34,531 bases of DNA. Source: Rhodospirillaceae bacterium (GTDB lineage Bacteria; Pseudomonadota; Alphaproteobacteria; Rhodospirillales; Casp-alpha2). Made by a program: the position numbers and the translations under genes. Each line of letters begins with the position of its first letter. The first letter of the stretch is position 1. Below the pieces are notes generated by a model. The model saw only the letters and a program-made list of their open reading frames with translations, was not told the DNA's origin and did no database searches. Of this stretch, positions 8,151-14,604 are shown in pieces. Where the stretch lies: assembly GCA_018665815.1 (NCBI GenBank), contig JABJBP010000032.1, forward strand, positions 1 through 34,531. Reading direction: 5' to 3'.

Positions 8151-9047
8151 TCAATCGCTGAGAAACTTCATTAATTCAGCCGTAACATGGTCCGGCTTTT
8201 CTTCAGGCAGAAAATGCCCGCACGCGACCGGCCCGCCGGACACGTTATCGGCCCATCGGCGCCACACATCCAGCGGCGCGCTGCCCCCCTGCGGCCCGCC
8301 GAAACCGCGGATCGCTCCCCACAGGAATAGCACCGGACAGGTGATCCGGCGCCCCGCCTCGCGGTCGGCTAGGTCGTGTTCGACATCGATGCCCGCGCCG
8401 GCGCGGTAATCCTCACAAGTCGCTTGAATAACGTCTGGGTTGGCAAAACAACGTTTGTATTCGGCCATGGCAGCGGCGTCGAATTCAAACCCGTCGGCGG
8501 CCCAACTACGCATCAGCCATTCGGCGAAATAACCAGGGTCGGCGCCGATCATTTTCTCCGGTAACGGTGCCGGCTGTGCCAGGAAGAACCAATGAAAGGC
8601 ACCGAGGGCGCGTTTCTTGTCCGTGCCTTCCCACATATCCAACGTCGGCACGACATCCAGAGAGACCATCTTGGTGACACGGTCCGGATGGTCCATCACC
8701 AAGCGGTGCATCACCCTGGCCCCCCGGTCGTGTCCGACAGTTGAAAACGTCTCATGGCCTAACGCCGTCATCACTTCGACCATATCGACAGCCATCGCGC
8801 GTTTTGAATACCCGTGATGCTCAGAGTCCGGCGCTGGCCCGGCGCTGTCGCCATAGCCGCGCAGATCCGGCACGACGAGCGTGAACTTTTCGGCCAGGAT
8901 GGGTGCCACAAATTGCCAGCAGATGTGGGTTTGCGGATAGCCATGCAACAACAAGACCGGCGGCCCCGCGCCGGCGGCTTTTAAATGAATGTCAGCGCCC
9001 GTCGTGGTGATCCGCTTGGTTTCAAATCCATCGAACATGGGCCGCAC
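8151..9047 (-). CDS. Alpha/beta hydrolase, haloacetate dehalogenase type
   Basis: A 298-aa alpha/beta hydrolase. The oxyanion segment is LLLHGYPQTH, followed by DLRGYGDS. The nucleophile elbow is GHDRGAR with Asp107, not Ser. The surrounding residues fit the fluoroacetate dehalogenase active site as known from RPA1163: R108 and R111 (carboxylate binding), D131, H152-W153 (halide pocket), Y214 and catalytic H278 in CGHFLPEEKPD. Such enzymes hydrolyse haloacetates to glycolate and halide. Epoxide hydrolases also use Asp but usually lack the DRGAR arrangement and the His-Trp pair. No halide exporter or regulator is adjacent, so the physiological substrate is open. Confidence 0.82.
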   Translation of the reverse strand: MRPMFDGFETKRITTTGADIHLKAAGAGPPVLLLHGYPQTHICWQFVAPILAEKFTLVVPDLRGYGDSAGPAPDSEHHGYSKRAMAVDMVEVMTALGHETFSTVGHDRGARVMHRLVMDHPDRVTKMVSLDVVPTLDMWEGTDKKRALGAFHWFFLAQPAPLPEKMIGADPGYFAEWLMRSWAADGFEFDAAAMAEYKRCFANPDVIQATCEDYRAGAGIDVEHDLADREAGRRITCPVLFLWGAIRGFGGPQGGSAPLDVWRRWADNVSGGPVACGHFLPEEKPDHVTAELMKFLSD

Positions 9048-9141
9048 CTTTCGCTGCCTTGGTTACCGCGACACCCATAACAGCATTCGCCGGTGTGGGG
9101 AAATTCCAAATTGTGATGTATCGATCAGAAAATTTGACTGG

Positions 9142-9693
9142 TCACTTAACCGAAGCCCGCTGATGAACTTGAAACAAATTTTCCCAGGTATCGCGCTTGT
9201 CGGTGAAATCAAAATGTGTCGCAACCTGAGTAACGTTCAGACCGTTGTTGGAGATTGGCACGCGCAAACTGGGCACGACTAACTTTCCCGTGTGTTCACG
9301 CGTCGCGGAAGCATCCCATAGAAACGGCGCCGGTTGCTGAGATTCGAGCATCTCGAGATAATCGGCCATGACGTAGCGGCGTCGGGAGTCTTCGAGATAT
9401 CCCATGTTCGTCGATAACAATGATTCGCCAGTCCGATCATAAAACAAAACGTCCGTCAGCTCCGTTCCCCAAAACCGGAAAGTAATATCAAAGGGTGTCT
9501 GATGGAGATCAACGACATGGCTATACCGGATACAATCGGGCGGCAGATCGCTTAACTCAAACGCCGTCCAAGTCGGCGCGAAATTGTCGCCACGACACTG
9601 GTTCCAATATTCATAAAGATGACGACAACTGCTGTCCCAAACATCTTCCAGTGGGACGCGAACCGAACTGACATGCACATTACCAAGCATCAA
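9142..9693 (-). CDS. PAS_5 family sensor-domain protein
   Basis: A 183-aa soluble protein matching the PAS_5 family, which is common in alphaproteobacteria. Visible features are LYEYWNQCRGDNFAPTW near residues 26-42, the central FRFWGTELTDVLFYDRTGESL segment (residues 72-92) that forms the PAS core, and a C-terminal strand LRVPISNNG. Family members consist of this single domain, without kinase or cyclase output, and their ligands are generally unknown. It follows the NO-type operon on the same strand after about 80 bases containing a possible terminator, so it is probably transcribed separately. Confidence 0.72.
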   Translation of the reverse strand: MMLGNVHVSSVRVPLEDVWDSSCRHLYEYWNQCRGDNFAPTWTAFELSDLPPDCIRYSHVVDLHQTPFDITFRFWGTELTDVLFYDRTGESLLSTNMGYLEDSRRRYVMADYLEMLESQQPAPFLWDASATREHTGKLVVPSLRVPISNNGLNVTQVATHFDFTDKRDTWENLFQVHQRASVK

Positions 9694-9745
9694 CGCTTAT
9701 TTATGCACGAATGGCCCTCTTGGCAGCAAAAATTTTTCGAGGATT

Positions 9746-9757
9746 GGCCGTTCGGCC
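9746..9757 (-). terminator. Possible weak terminator after globin-oxidase operon
   Basis: A perfect 5-bp stem with a two-base loop, GGCCG-AA-CGGCC on the minus strand, lies about 15 bases past the stop of the DUF1971 gene. A run of five T residues comes only some 12 bases later, so intrinsic termination would be inefficient. Confidence 0.3.
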
Positions 9758-9772
9758 GCGCGACGTCGAAAA

Positions 9773-10051
9773 TCAACGTAGAAATTCAACCATGAAAGTC
9801 ACCGGGCTGTGAGGGTCGATCCGATGGCCAATTTCCGGTTCCACGATGCCAGGGATGCCCGGCGACAGCTCATAGACTGCATCATCACCATCGATGAAAT
9901 AATTGAGCCAGCCTTCAATGACGACGATCCGTCCCCAGGTGCCGGCTTTCGTGGTGTGCGAAGACAGAAGCGAGGGTGGGACGCTCGCTTCCGTCATTTC
10001 CGGCGTTTGACTGTAAACCTTAACGCTGCTCGGGAGTTGTTTCATGGCCAT
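9773..10051 (-). CDS. DUF1971 protein, YeaR/TehB-N-like
   Basis: A 92-aa small beta-rich protein of the DUF1971 family. Family signatures are KQLPSSVKVYSQTPEMTEASVP at the start, then SSHTTKAGTWGRIVVIEG (residues 30-47) and a C-terminal EPEIGHRID. E. coli YeaR, a member, is nitrate/nitrite-induced and repressed by NsrR, and the same fold forms the N-terminal part of some TehB tellurite-resistance proteins. Its gene begins 14 bases after the globin-oxidase stop codon, so the two share a transcript controlled from the NsrR dyads at 11170-11233. A role in nitrosative or oxyanion stress is inferred from family and context. ATG 10051 or 10045 could be the start. Confidence 0.8.
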   Translation of the reverse strand: MAMKQLPSSVKVYSQTPEMTEASVPPSLLSSHTTKAGTWGRIVVIEGWLNYFIDGDDAVYELSPGIPGIVEPEIGHRIDPHSPVTFMVEFLR

Positions 10052-10065
10052 GTTCTTTATTCAAC

Positions 10066-11142
10066 TCAGGCCCCGGCGGTCCGACGCTGGTGGTTGCGTT
10101 TGATCGGGCAGAGCGATGTAGCTTCATGTGCCAGTGTATCGGCGAACCCATGGTTGATGTCACGGTGTTCGGCTTCGTCCGCGCGCACCGCCAAAACCAC
10201 CTCGCGTAATCGGGCATCGGGGGCCATATTCCAATAGTCGATGGCGATCTGCGGCGCGGCGACGTTTTCGTGTCGCCCGCCATCGATTTCCGCCAAGTAA
10301 GAGGTATAGCTGCGGACCGCTTCCTCCTCGAAGTAGCCAACCACGCGGTGCGCGGTTTTCGGTGCTATGAGGTACAGCAGAAAGAAGGCGTTGAAGAACC
10401 CCGCCTGGACAATCAACACCACCAATCGCTCGAGGGTCGTCGGCTTGGCAATTTCAATGAACGTCATCAGGTGCATGCGTTCGTTCTCGGCCTCATCCAA
10501 AAGAGTCTTGATCCAACCCCGCTCATCTTGCATCCGGCGCGGCGCGCGTAGGTGTTGCAGCATGCCGCCGACCATGCCCGGCACAGCAGCGACAGTTTCC
10601 AAAACGATGGCGCGGTGGCCGTAGCGCTTGGCGAAAAAAGCGTCGGCGAAGAACCGCAACACTTTGACAAAACCGCAGGCGATACGGTCGGAAAGATCAG
10701 CGGGGATGTGGTGAACGGGCTCAGATGGAATTTCAGTCCTGGGTGTCATATCAAGGGTCTCCGGTGAATGAGTTTCCGGGAGGGCGTGGGCTTTCAGGCT
10801 TTCGGCGATACGGCGGGCTTTTTGGACGAAGCTGGCGGCCAGTTCCGGCACGAACAGTTCACCGGCAGTTTCTTCGAATAAGGCCAGCCAGCGCGGAAAG
10901 TACTCGGCTTTCAGACCAACCAGTTGACGATGCTTGATCATCGGATTTCCCTTATAGGCCCCTGAGGTCAACATCACCGATGACCAGAAATTCACCATGG
11001 TGGCGAGGTGTGGCGCCCAGTCATCGCCAATGGTCTCAACGAAGATCGGCCCGATCAGGTCGTCCGCGCGGACCTTGGCGTAAAACGTGTGAACTAGGTC
11101 TTCGATGTTGGCTTCGGTAATTTCATTGTGTGTGCGTGTCAT
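10066..11142 (-). CDS. Truncated haemoglobin - alternative oxidase fusion
   Basis: A single 358-codon frame with two recognisable enzymes. Residues 1-120 are a group III truncated haemoglobin: [16 protein letters not shown]45, [17 protein letters not shown], and proximal His71 in IKHRQL. A linker rich in Pro, Glu and Thr spans 121-150. Residues 151-340 are a di-iron alternative oxidase with every ligand motif: E182 ([10 protein letters not shown]), E221-R-M-H224, the E272-E273-E274 cluster with Tyr279, and E323-A-E-H326 ([12 protein letters not shown]). AOX oxidises quinol with oxygen and resists cyanide and NO; group III globins bind O2 and NO. ATG at 10749 (Met132), with GGAG nine bases upstream, might also give a free oxidase. 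NsrR-type operators precede the gene and a DUF1971 gene follows in the same operon. Confidence 0.93.
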   Translation of the reverse strand: MTRTHNEITEANIEDLVHTFYAKVRADDLIGPIFVETIGDDWAPHLATMVNFWSSVMLTSGAYKGNPMIKHRQLVGLKAEYFPRWLALFEETAGELFVPELAASFVQKARRIAESLKAHALPETHSPETLDMTPRTEIPSEPVHHIPADLSDRIACGFVKVLRFFADAFFAKRYGHRAIVLETVAAVPGMVGGMLQHLRAPRRMQDERGWIKTLLDEAENERMHLMTFIEIAKPTTLERLVVLIVQAGFFNAFFLLYLIAPKTAHRVVGYFEEEAVRSYTSYLAEIDGGRHENVAAPQIAIDYWNMAPDARLREVVLAVRADEAEHRDINHGFADTLAHEATSLCPIKRNHQRRTAGA

Positions 11143-11169
11143 GGATCAGTGTCCGCTGGTTGATATTTA

Positions 11170-11192
11170 AAGATGTATTATATTTACATCTT
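11170..11192. promoter_or_regulatory. NsrR-type operator overlapping a TATAAT box
   Basis: A 23-bp dyad with perfect 8-base arms, AAGATGTA at 11170-11177 and TACATCTT at 11185-11192. It closely follows the known NsrR consensus (AAGATGYATTT, one base, AAATRCATCTT). The centre contains ATTATA (11177-11182), which on the minus strand is a perfect TATAAT -10 hexamer located 35-40 bases before the globin-oxidase ATG. A bound repressor would cover this promoter directly. Confidence 0.78.
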
Positions 11193-11210
11193 AATAAGCA
11201 CCTTGTATCA

Positions 11211-11233
11211 AATAAACATATAAAATACATCTT
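11211..11233. promoter_or_regulatory. Second NsrR-like half-site, nearer the regulator gene
   Basis: AAATACATCTT at 11223-11233 matches one full 11-base NsrR half-site exactly; the left half (11211-11221) matches only about half of the consensus. It is 38 bases before the regulator's ATG and probably serves autoregulation or cooperative binding with the strong dyad 41 bases away. Confidence 0.55.
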
Positions 11234-11270
11234 TAATCGATTTATTTGTATCCGCCCCAAGAGGCCTCCC

Positions 11271-11711
11271 ATGCACCTCACCCGTTACACCGATTACGCG
11301 CTCAGGACACTGATCTATCTGGGTATTAACAAGGGTCGGAGCTGCACCATCCCGGAAATCGCCGAGCGCTATCAAATTTCAAAGAACCATCTGATGAAAA
11401 TTGTCCACCAACTGGGCCGCGAGGGGTTGATCGACACGGTGCGCGGGCGAGGCGGCGGATTAAAACTGGCGCGGCCGCCGCAGACCGTCAGCGTCGGCGA
11501 GGTTGTCCGCCTGACCGAAGAGGATCTCAATGTCGTCGAATGTTTCGATGGCACCACCAATCAGTGCCAGATTTCATCGGCCTGCGTCCTGAGTTCCGCC
11601 ATCGACAATGCACTCGCGGCGTTCCTCGATGTCCTCGACGGCGTCACCCTGGCCGACATCATCAAGCCGGAGAGAGAACTGGCGAAATTGTTGGGATTGA
11701 AGCGCGCTTAG
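11271..11711 (+). CDS. nsrR: Rrf2-family iron-sulfur regulator, NsrR-like
   Basis: A 146-aa Rrf2-family repressor. The N-terminal winged helix (MHLTRYTDYALRTLIYL, then ISKNHLMKIVHQLGREGLI and RGRGGGLKLARPP) binds DNA. The cluster-binding loop has C91, C99 and C105. This C-x7-C-x5-C spacing is that of RirA rather than E. coli NsrR. However, Asp8 (RYTDYAL), the fourth cluster ligand in NsrR, is present where RirA carries Asn, and the KNHLMKIVHQL helix is NsrR-like. NsrR-type dyads lie directly upstream and the divergent operon encodes NO-tolerant respiration, so NsrR is preferred. ATG 11271 is chosen because AAGAGG lies six bases upstream and the domain starts there; the frame extends further upstream without similarity. 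Its stop overlaps the convergent EamA gene by four bases. Confidence 0.85.
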   Translation: MHLTRYTDYALRTLIYLGINKGRSCTIPEIAERYQISKNHLMKIVHQLGREGLIDTVRGRGGGLKLARPPQTVSVGEVVRLTEEDLNVVECFDGTTNQCQISSACVLSSAIDNALAAFLDVLDGVTLADIIKPERELAKLLGLKRA

Positions 11712-12637
11712 CCGCTGCGCCCGCGCCAATTGGCGATGCCGATGCCAAGAAGAATGGCACCGAGCGCTACGAGTGCCTGGAAGCTGATGACCTCCGCCAA
11801 CAGTAACGCCCCCCAAATCACGCCGAAAACCGGGTTCAGGTAGTTGACGAAGGAAAAGAACGACGCGCCTTGTGATTCGATCAGATGAAAATATATCAAC
11901 GTCGCAAGACCGGTGGGTAAGACGCCAAGATACAGCGCCGATAGCCAGGCTTCGCGGCTTGCGCCCTGCATCGCCAACGGCCCATCAACAATGGCCGCCA
12001 ACGGGACCGCAATAATTGCCCCGCAAATCATCACCATGGCAGCACGCCCCATCATCTGGGTGCCCGGCGCGCCGCTCGCATCAATTTGCGGCAGGTTGCG
12101 AGTCACCACGGCGTTCACCGCGTAACAGACGGCGCCGCCCGCGACTGCCAACTGATGCCAGATGGCACCACCAAGCCCCCGCATGGCTTCCGGCCCGACA
12201 AGAATAAGCACGCCGGCAAATCCGATCGCGATGCCAATCATCTTGCGTCCCGTCAATCGGTCGCCGGTGGTAAAAACATGCGCCAGCAGGATCGTCGACA
12301 ATGGCATGACCGCCATCAAGATTGCCGCCAGAGAACTATCGACCCGTTCCTCACCCCATCCAATCAGGAAGAACGGCAATCCGAGACCGATGGTTCCCAG
12401 GGCAAATCCCATTTTCCAGCTTGTCGCATCCCTGGGCAGCCGCCCGCCTTTGATAATCATGACGGTGGCCAGCACGGCGGCGGCAATGACGACGCGGACG
12501 GCAACCAATGTCATCGGCGGCATGGTGGCAACGGAAACCTTGATGGCGGCGAAGGATGATCCCCAGACGATCCCCAGCACCAATAGCCAGATGACGTCGC
12601 CGAGCGGCACCCGGGTCTTGGATGTGGGGGGTGTCAT
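11708..12637 (-). CDS. EamA/DMT family transporter
   Basis: A 309-aa inner-membrane protein with ten hydrophobic segments in two EamA repeats. The first is VIWLLVLGIVWGSSFAAIKV (residues about 13-32) through the GVLILVGPEAM segment. The second begins near residue 160 (LAVAGGAVCYAVNAVVTRNLPQ) and includes the conserved LPTGLATLIYFHLIESQGA. The WGSSFAAIK start and the PLSTILLAHV segment match the RhaT/YdcZ-like metabolite exporters. Substrate unknown. Its stop codon overlaps that of the convergent regulator gene, so read-through transcription could interfere between them. It starts nine bases after the stop of the epimerase gene and may be co-transcribed with it. Confidence 0.85.
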   Translation of the reverse strand: MTPPTSKTRVPLGDVIWLLVLGIVWGSSFAAIKVSVATMPPMTLVAVRVVIAAAVLATVMIIKGGRLPRDATSWKMGFALGTIGLGLPFFLIGWGEERVDSSLAAILMAVMPLSTILLAHVFTTGDRLTGRKMIGIAIGFAGVLILVGPEAMRGLGGAIWHQLAVAGGAVCYAVNAVVTRNLPQIDASGAPGTQMMGRAAMVMICGAIIAVPLAAIVDGPLAMQGASREAWLSALYLGVLPTGLATLIYFHLIESQGASFFSFVNYLNPVFGVIWGALLLAEVISFQALVALGAILLGIGIANWRGRSG

Positions 12638-12646
12638 GGCGGCGCC

Positions 12647-13627
12647 TCAGACGCCGTAATAGTCACGATACCAGACAACGAGCCTGGGCAAACCGACATC
12701 AATAGGTGTCGTCGGCTCAAAGCCGAAGTCACGGCGCGTCGCGTCAATGTCGGCGTAGGTGGCCTGAACGTCGCCCGGTTGCATGGGCAGAAGGTCCATT
12801 TCCGCCTTGCGGCCCAATTCTTGTTCAAGAATGCCAATGAACCGCATCAGGGGCTCGGAATTGTTGTTACCGATATTGTAAATCTTGTGCGCCGGCTCGG
12901 CATTCGTCGCCACGGGCGGTTTGGCCAGACATGCGGCGACGCCGGCGACGATATCATCGACATAGGTGAAGTCGCGCTGCATGTCGCCGTTATTGAAAAC
13001 CGGGATCGGCTCACCGGCCAAAATCTTCCGCATGAAGATAAACGCCGCCATGTCGGGTCGGCCCCAAGGGCCGTAGACGGTGAAAAACCTCAGCCCCGTC
13101 AACGGCATCCCCCACATGCGCGAATAGGACTCGCTCATCACTTCCATGGTTTTTTTCGTCGCGCCGTACAGCGACACCGGGTTGTCGGTCCGGTCGGTGA
13201 CTGCAAATGGCAATTTTGTGTTGGCGCCGTAGACGGATGACGATGAGGCGTAGACGAAATGCTCAAGGTTCTTCATCCGCCGCGCGGCTTCCAATAGCAC
13301 CAAGTGGCCCTCCACGTTGGCTTGCGTATAGGCATAGGGATTGACCAACGAGTAGCGCACGCCGGCCTGCGACGCCAAATGCACGATACCGGTGATATCG
13401 CGGTATTCGGCGGCCAGCACCTCAACGGCGGGTCGGTCGGAAATATCGATCTTGTGAAATTTGAACCGCGCATTGGCGGACAACTGCTCAAGGCGAGCTT
13501 GTTTCAGCGTCGGATCGTAATAGTCATTGATGTTGTCGACGCCAATCACGTCGTGTCCGGCCGCCAAGAGCGTCTTGATCAGATGAAAGCCAATAAAGCC
13601 GGCGGCGCCGGTAACAAGAACGGGCAT
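12647..13627 (-). CDS. UDP-glucuronate 4-epimerase-like NAD-dependent epimerase
   Basis: A 326-aa extended short-chain dehydrogenase of the sugar epimerase family. It has the NAD-binding motif TGAAGFIGFH (residues 6-15), DNINDYYDPTLKQARL, HLASQAGVRYSL (residues 83-94), the catalytic YASSSSVYG, Y154-GATK158, and the substrate loop FFTVYGPWGRPDMA with QRDFTYVDDI. These features are those of UDP-glucuronate 4-epimerases (CapI/LpsL type), which make UDP-galacturonate for capsule or lipopolysaccharide. Length is normal for the family. No other polysaccharide genes are adjacent, apart from the remote FkbM methyltransferase at 7204-8073. A UDP-GlcNAc epimerase activity cannot be excluded. Confidence 0.87.
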   Translation of the reverse strand: MPVLVTGAAGFIGFHLIKTLLAAGHDVIGVDNINDYYDPTLKQARLEQLSANARFKFHKIDISDRPAVEVLAAEYRDITGIVHLASQAGVRYSLVNPYAYTQANVEGHLVLLEAARRMKNLEHFVYASSSSVYGANTKLPFAVTDRTDNPVSLYGATKKTMEVMSESYSRMWGMPLTGLRFFTVYGPWGRPDMAAFIFMRKILAGEPIPVFNNGDMQRDFTYVDDIVAGVAACLAKPPVATNAEPAHKIYNIGNNNSEPLMRFIGILEQELGRKAEMDLLPMQPGDVQATYADIDATRRDFGFEPTTPIDVGLPRLVVWYRDYYGV

Positions 13628-13687
13628 GCGGGTCTCCCGAGTTGATCGCCGATACCCTATACCTGCTCACGCCAGAAAATGCATCCC

Positions 13688-14305
13688 TCAAGACACAGTC
13701 AACAGCCGCCCGGCATGACGCATGAACGCCGTGCCCAAATGCCTGGCCAGTGAAGCCGCATCCCGGCGGTACGATTGCAACGTCGCCGGAACAGACAGAA
13801 CCACCGGCTCGATGACATAGACCGTGCCCGATCCCCAATGCCACCCGCGTTCGGGGGCAACTTCCACCACGTGCCATTTGTTGGCCAGATTGCCGCACAC
13901 CTTCAACGCATTGAGGATTTCACCAAGTAAATGCAGCTGCTTCTCGGAATGGCAATGAAACCAAATGCGCGGAACTTCAATATGTGTGCGCGCCGCGCCG
14001 GCGTGGCCTTCGCAAGACGCAAAAGGTACAAAAAGCCCGAGACCACTGATTTCAGCCCGCAAGGCGCGAATACCCTTGTCGAGGTAGCGGGTTTCGCTAT
14101 CCGCTGAGATCGCCGTCGCACCATGGGCCAAGCACACACTACACGGCGTATCCCATCGGCCATCTTCAAAGCCGTTAATTGATGTGTCGGATGATAGATT
14201 GGGCTCCCGGTTGCCCCCCTGTTTAGCCCCCTGTTTAGATTGGGCTTTGAGGACAATCCAACCACTTGAATTCTCAACTGTATCGATCTGACTTTGCTGG
14301 CTCAT
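13688..14305 (-). CDS. Hypothetical protein with Cys/His motifs
   Basis: A 205-aa protein that I do not recognise. ATG 14305 is chosen because GGGAG lies five bases upstream; the frame also opens eleven codons earlier without a binding site. The first 50 residues are polar and low-complexity (Gln, Ser, Gly, Asn). The conserved-looking part begins at about residue 50 with WDTPCSVCLAHGA (a C-x2-C pair), then SCEGHAGAARTH, WFHCHSEKQLHLLGEILNAL, and a C-terminal region with WHWGSGTVYVIEP. The clustered Cys and His may bind metal. No signal peptide or membrane segment is seen. It is followed by the epimerase gene on the same strand, 60 bases away. Confidence 0.6.
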   Translation of the reverse strand: MSQQSQIDTVENSSGWIVLKAQSKQGAKQGGNREPNLSSDTSINGFEDGRWDTPCSVCLAHGATAISADSETRYLDKGIRALRAEISGLGLFVPFASCEGHAGAARTHIEVPRIWFHCHSEKQLHLLGEILNALKVCGNLANKWHVVEVAPERGWHWGSGTVYVIEPVVLSVPATLQSYRRDAASLARHLGTAFMRHAGRLLTVS

Positions 14306-14604
14306 TAGGACTCCCGCCGTTAAGCTTCCCTTCCTCACCCGGTTACCGGGGTCGATTTATCTATGGCCTATTATATTTATTTTTATATATATAAAAATTA
14401 TAACTATTGTGTTACTGAAAATTTATTTCCCCCACGCCGTGTCGGCAACTTTATTGCCGCCGACATTGTCATGAGCTGCCCAACAAGGCGTTCGTCCGGT
14501 TCAATCCGCATGATCGTTGCGAAATTCAACGCCGGGCGGTGCCGCCGATTGTCGGGCATGGCCGGGCGTACTACATTCTCAAATAGGGAGGACGCAAAAC
14601 GCTC
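14306..14604. other. Intergenic region with AT-rich promoter-like tract
   Basis: These 299 bases separate the divergent orphan gene and the indolepyruvate oxidoreductase. Positions about 14368-14428 are almost pure A/T (TTATATTTATTTTTATATAT and similar), far from the local composition, and probably form a curved or easily melted promoter or regulator-binding zone. No dyad that I could assign to a known regulator was seen. Confidence 0.4.
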
